A DNA stretch of 13,339 nt from Patescibacteria group bacterium. GTDB taxonomy: Bacteria > Patescibacteriota > SOKK01. The notes under the pieces are model-generated. The model was not told the DNA's origin, searched no databases, and saw only the letters and a list, made by a program, of their open reading frames with translations. The position numbers and the translations under genes are program-made. The stretch covers positions 1 through 13,339 of the forward strand of contig SOKK01000065.1 of the NCBI GenBank assembly GCA_004374725.1. Direction: 5' to 3'. Positions 12,834 through 13,339 of this stretch are shown piece by piece; the first letter of the stretch is position 1; each line of letters opens with the position of its first letter.

Positions 12834-13103
12834 CTAAGATTTTTTGGTGGATTTTTTTGGTTTCGTTTTAGCTTTCTTGGCTTTAGCTTTTGGCTTAGTA
12901 GTTTTTCTCTTTGCTAAACGTTTCTTAAAGCGCTCCACTCGGCCGCCAGTGTCAACAAGTTTCTGCTTGCCAGTATAAAAAGGGTGGCACATACTACAAA
13001 GATCCACTTCCATCTTTTCTTTCGTGGAAGCAGTTTTAATTTCATTCCCACACGCGCACTTAATCGTCGCCGGACTGTACTTGGGGTGAATCTTCTGTTT
13101 CAT
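12834..13103 (-). CDS. rpmE: 50S ribosomal protein L31, zinc-binding form, with lysine-rich tail
   Basis: L31 bridges the 50S central protuberance and the 30S head. The 89-residue protein begins [20 protein letters not shown] and has the zinc set C16-x-C18 and C36-x2-C39, then [20 protein letters not shown], the L31 signature. From about residue 66 onwards it is almost only Lys, Ala, Thr and Pro, some 20 residues longer than usual. The start is ATG at 13103 with a short leader and no Shine-Dalgarno. It stands alone between its own promoter and terminator, upstream of prfA, a pairing also common in Gram-positive genomes. Confidence 0.97.
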   Translation of the reverse strand: MKQKIHPKYSPATIKCACGNEIKTASTKEKMEVDLCSMCHPFYTGKQKLVDTGGRVERFKKRLAKRKTTKPKAKAKKAKTKPKKSTKKS

Positions 13104-13127
13104 ATTTTTCTAATGAATTCTAGGGTG

Positions 13128-13156
13128 ATTATAACATTGAGGGATGTTTGAGGCAA
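13128..13156 (-). promoter_or_regulatory. Sigma70-type promoter for rpmE
   Basis: On the minus strand TTGCCT (13151-13156) and TATAAT (13128-13133) are 17 bases apart, and a TG precedes the -10 by one base (extended -10). Transcription would start near 13121, giving a leader of about 18 nt. The -35 box adjoins the T-run of the preceding terminator. Confidence 0.75.
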
Positions 13157-13182
13157 GAAAAAAGCTCCCTGGGAAGGGAGCT
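13157..13182 (-). terminator. Intrinsic terminator of the gene entering from the right edge
   Basis: AGCTCCC (13163-13169) pairs with GGGAGCT (13176-13182) around a 6-base loop. On the minus strand a run of six T (13162-13157) follows. The stop codon of the upstream gene (13181-13183) overlaps the stem. Confidence 0.85.
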
Positions 13183-13339
13183 AAAATTGGGCGGAGCCGC
13201 TTACGACCAAGGCCGTAATCACTAGAGCCAGGGCGGTAAGGATGGTCGAAAGCCAGGAGTGTGATTTTTCGCTGACTGTTACTGTTTCGGCCTCTGGAGT
13301 GTCTAGGGCGAGTTCCGGGAATACTTCGTCGCCCGGGAT
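13181..13339 (-). CDS. C-terminal part of an unknown protein with a C-terminal membrane helix (partial, runs off right edge)
   Basis: Read on the minus strand from the window edge, a frame of 52 codons stays open to TAG at 13181-13183. The first ~25 residues are acidic (IPGDEVFPELALDTPEAETV). A hydrophobic segment follows (WLSTILTALALVITALVVSG) and ends only four residues before the stop, SAQF. This fits a tail-anchored or C-terminally anchored membrane protein. The terminator overlapping the stop supports a real gene end. The DNA is clearly GC-richer than the neighbouring genes. No family can be named from this fragment. Confidence 0.6.
   Translation of the reverse strand: MPGDEVFPELALDTPEAETVTVSEKSHSWLSTILTALALVITALVVSGSAQF

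Overview
The window looks like a chromosomal piece of a Candidate Phyla Radiation (Patescibacteria) bacterium, most likely of the Microgenomates type. The evidence is a very compact spc/alpha ribosomal-protein operon without rpmD (L30), ribosomal proteins with long lysine-rich low-complexity tails, few Shine-Dalgarno sites, moderately AT-rich DNA, and stop-start overlaps between many genes. The lineage is inferred from these traits and not from a database match. UGA serves as a stop (adk, prfA), so the UGA-recoded lineages (Gracilibacteria, SR1/Absconditabacteria) are excluded.

Plus strand, 1-9236: the tail of an exported, membrane-anchored DUF11-like protein enters from the left edge and is coupled by a TAATG overlap to rpsE. 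The order is then rpsE-rplO-secY-adk-map-infA-rpmJ-rpsM-rpsK-rpsD-rpoA-rplQ-rplM-rpsI. These genes encode 30S and 50S proteins, the RNA polymerase alpha subunit, the SecY translocon, IF-1, adenylate kinase and methionine aminopeptidase: the parts for making, processing and exporting proteins. rpmJ is only 37 codons (4869-4982). A bidirectional hairpin terminator (9208-9236) ends the operon. Between rpsI and that terminator lie a perfect DnaA-box 9-mer and a 20-bp GC-rich palindrome.

Minus strand, 9235-13339 (transcribed right to left): a partial gene with a C-terminal membrane anchor enters from the right edge and ends in a terminator. Next come a good promoter and rpmE (L31), a second terminator, and the chain prfA-HD-prmC with overlapping ends. 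PrfA (RF1) is the substrate of PrmC, so this is a translation-termination operon. Directly behind prmC a sigma70-type promoter starts a leader of about 100 nt with two hairpins and a candidate 19-codon upstream ORF, followed by a divergent class 1 dihydroorotate dehydrogenase (pyrD) that converges on the ribosomal operon.

The most notable features beyond the gene list are: three unrelated intergenic arrays that share a 7-bp period, each just before a translation gene (rpsM, rpsK, prfA); the two TTG-started genes (rpoA, pyrD) carrying the same AGGAGG-5-nt-TTG start; loss of the conserved ESGxHR segment in RF1; the membrane-protein gene fused translationally to rpsE; and the pyrD leader. No tRNA, rRNA, CRISPR, transposase or integrase was seen. 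No gene-free stretch exceeds 300 bases.
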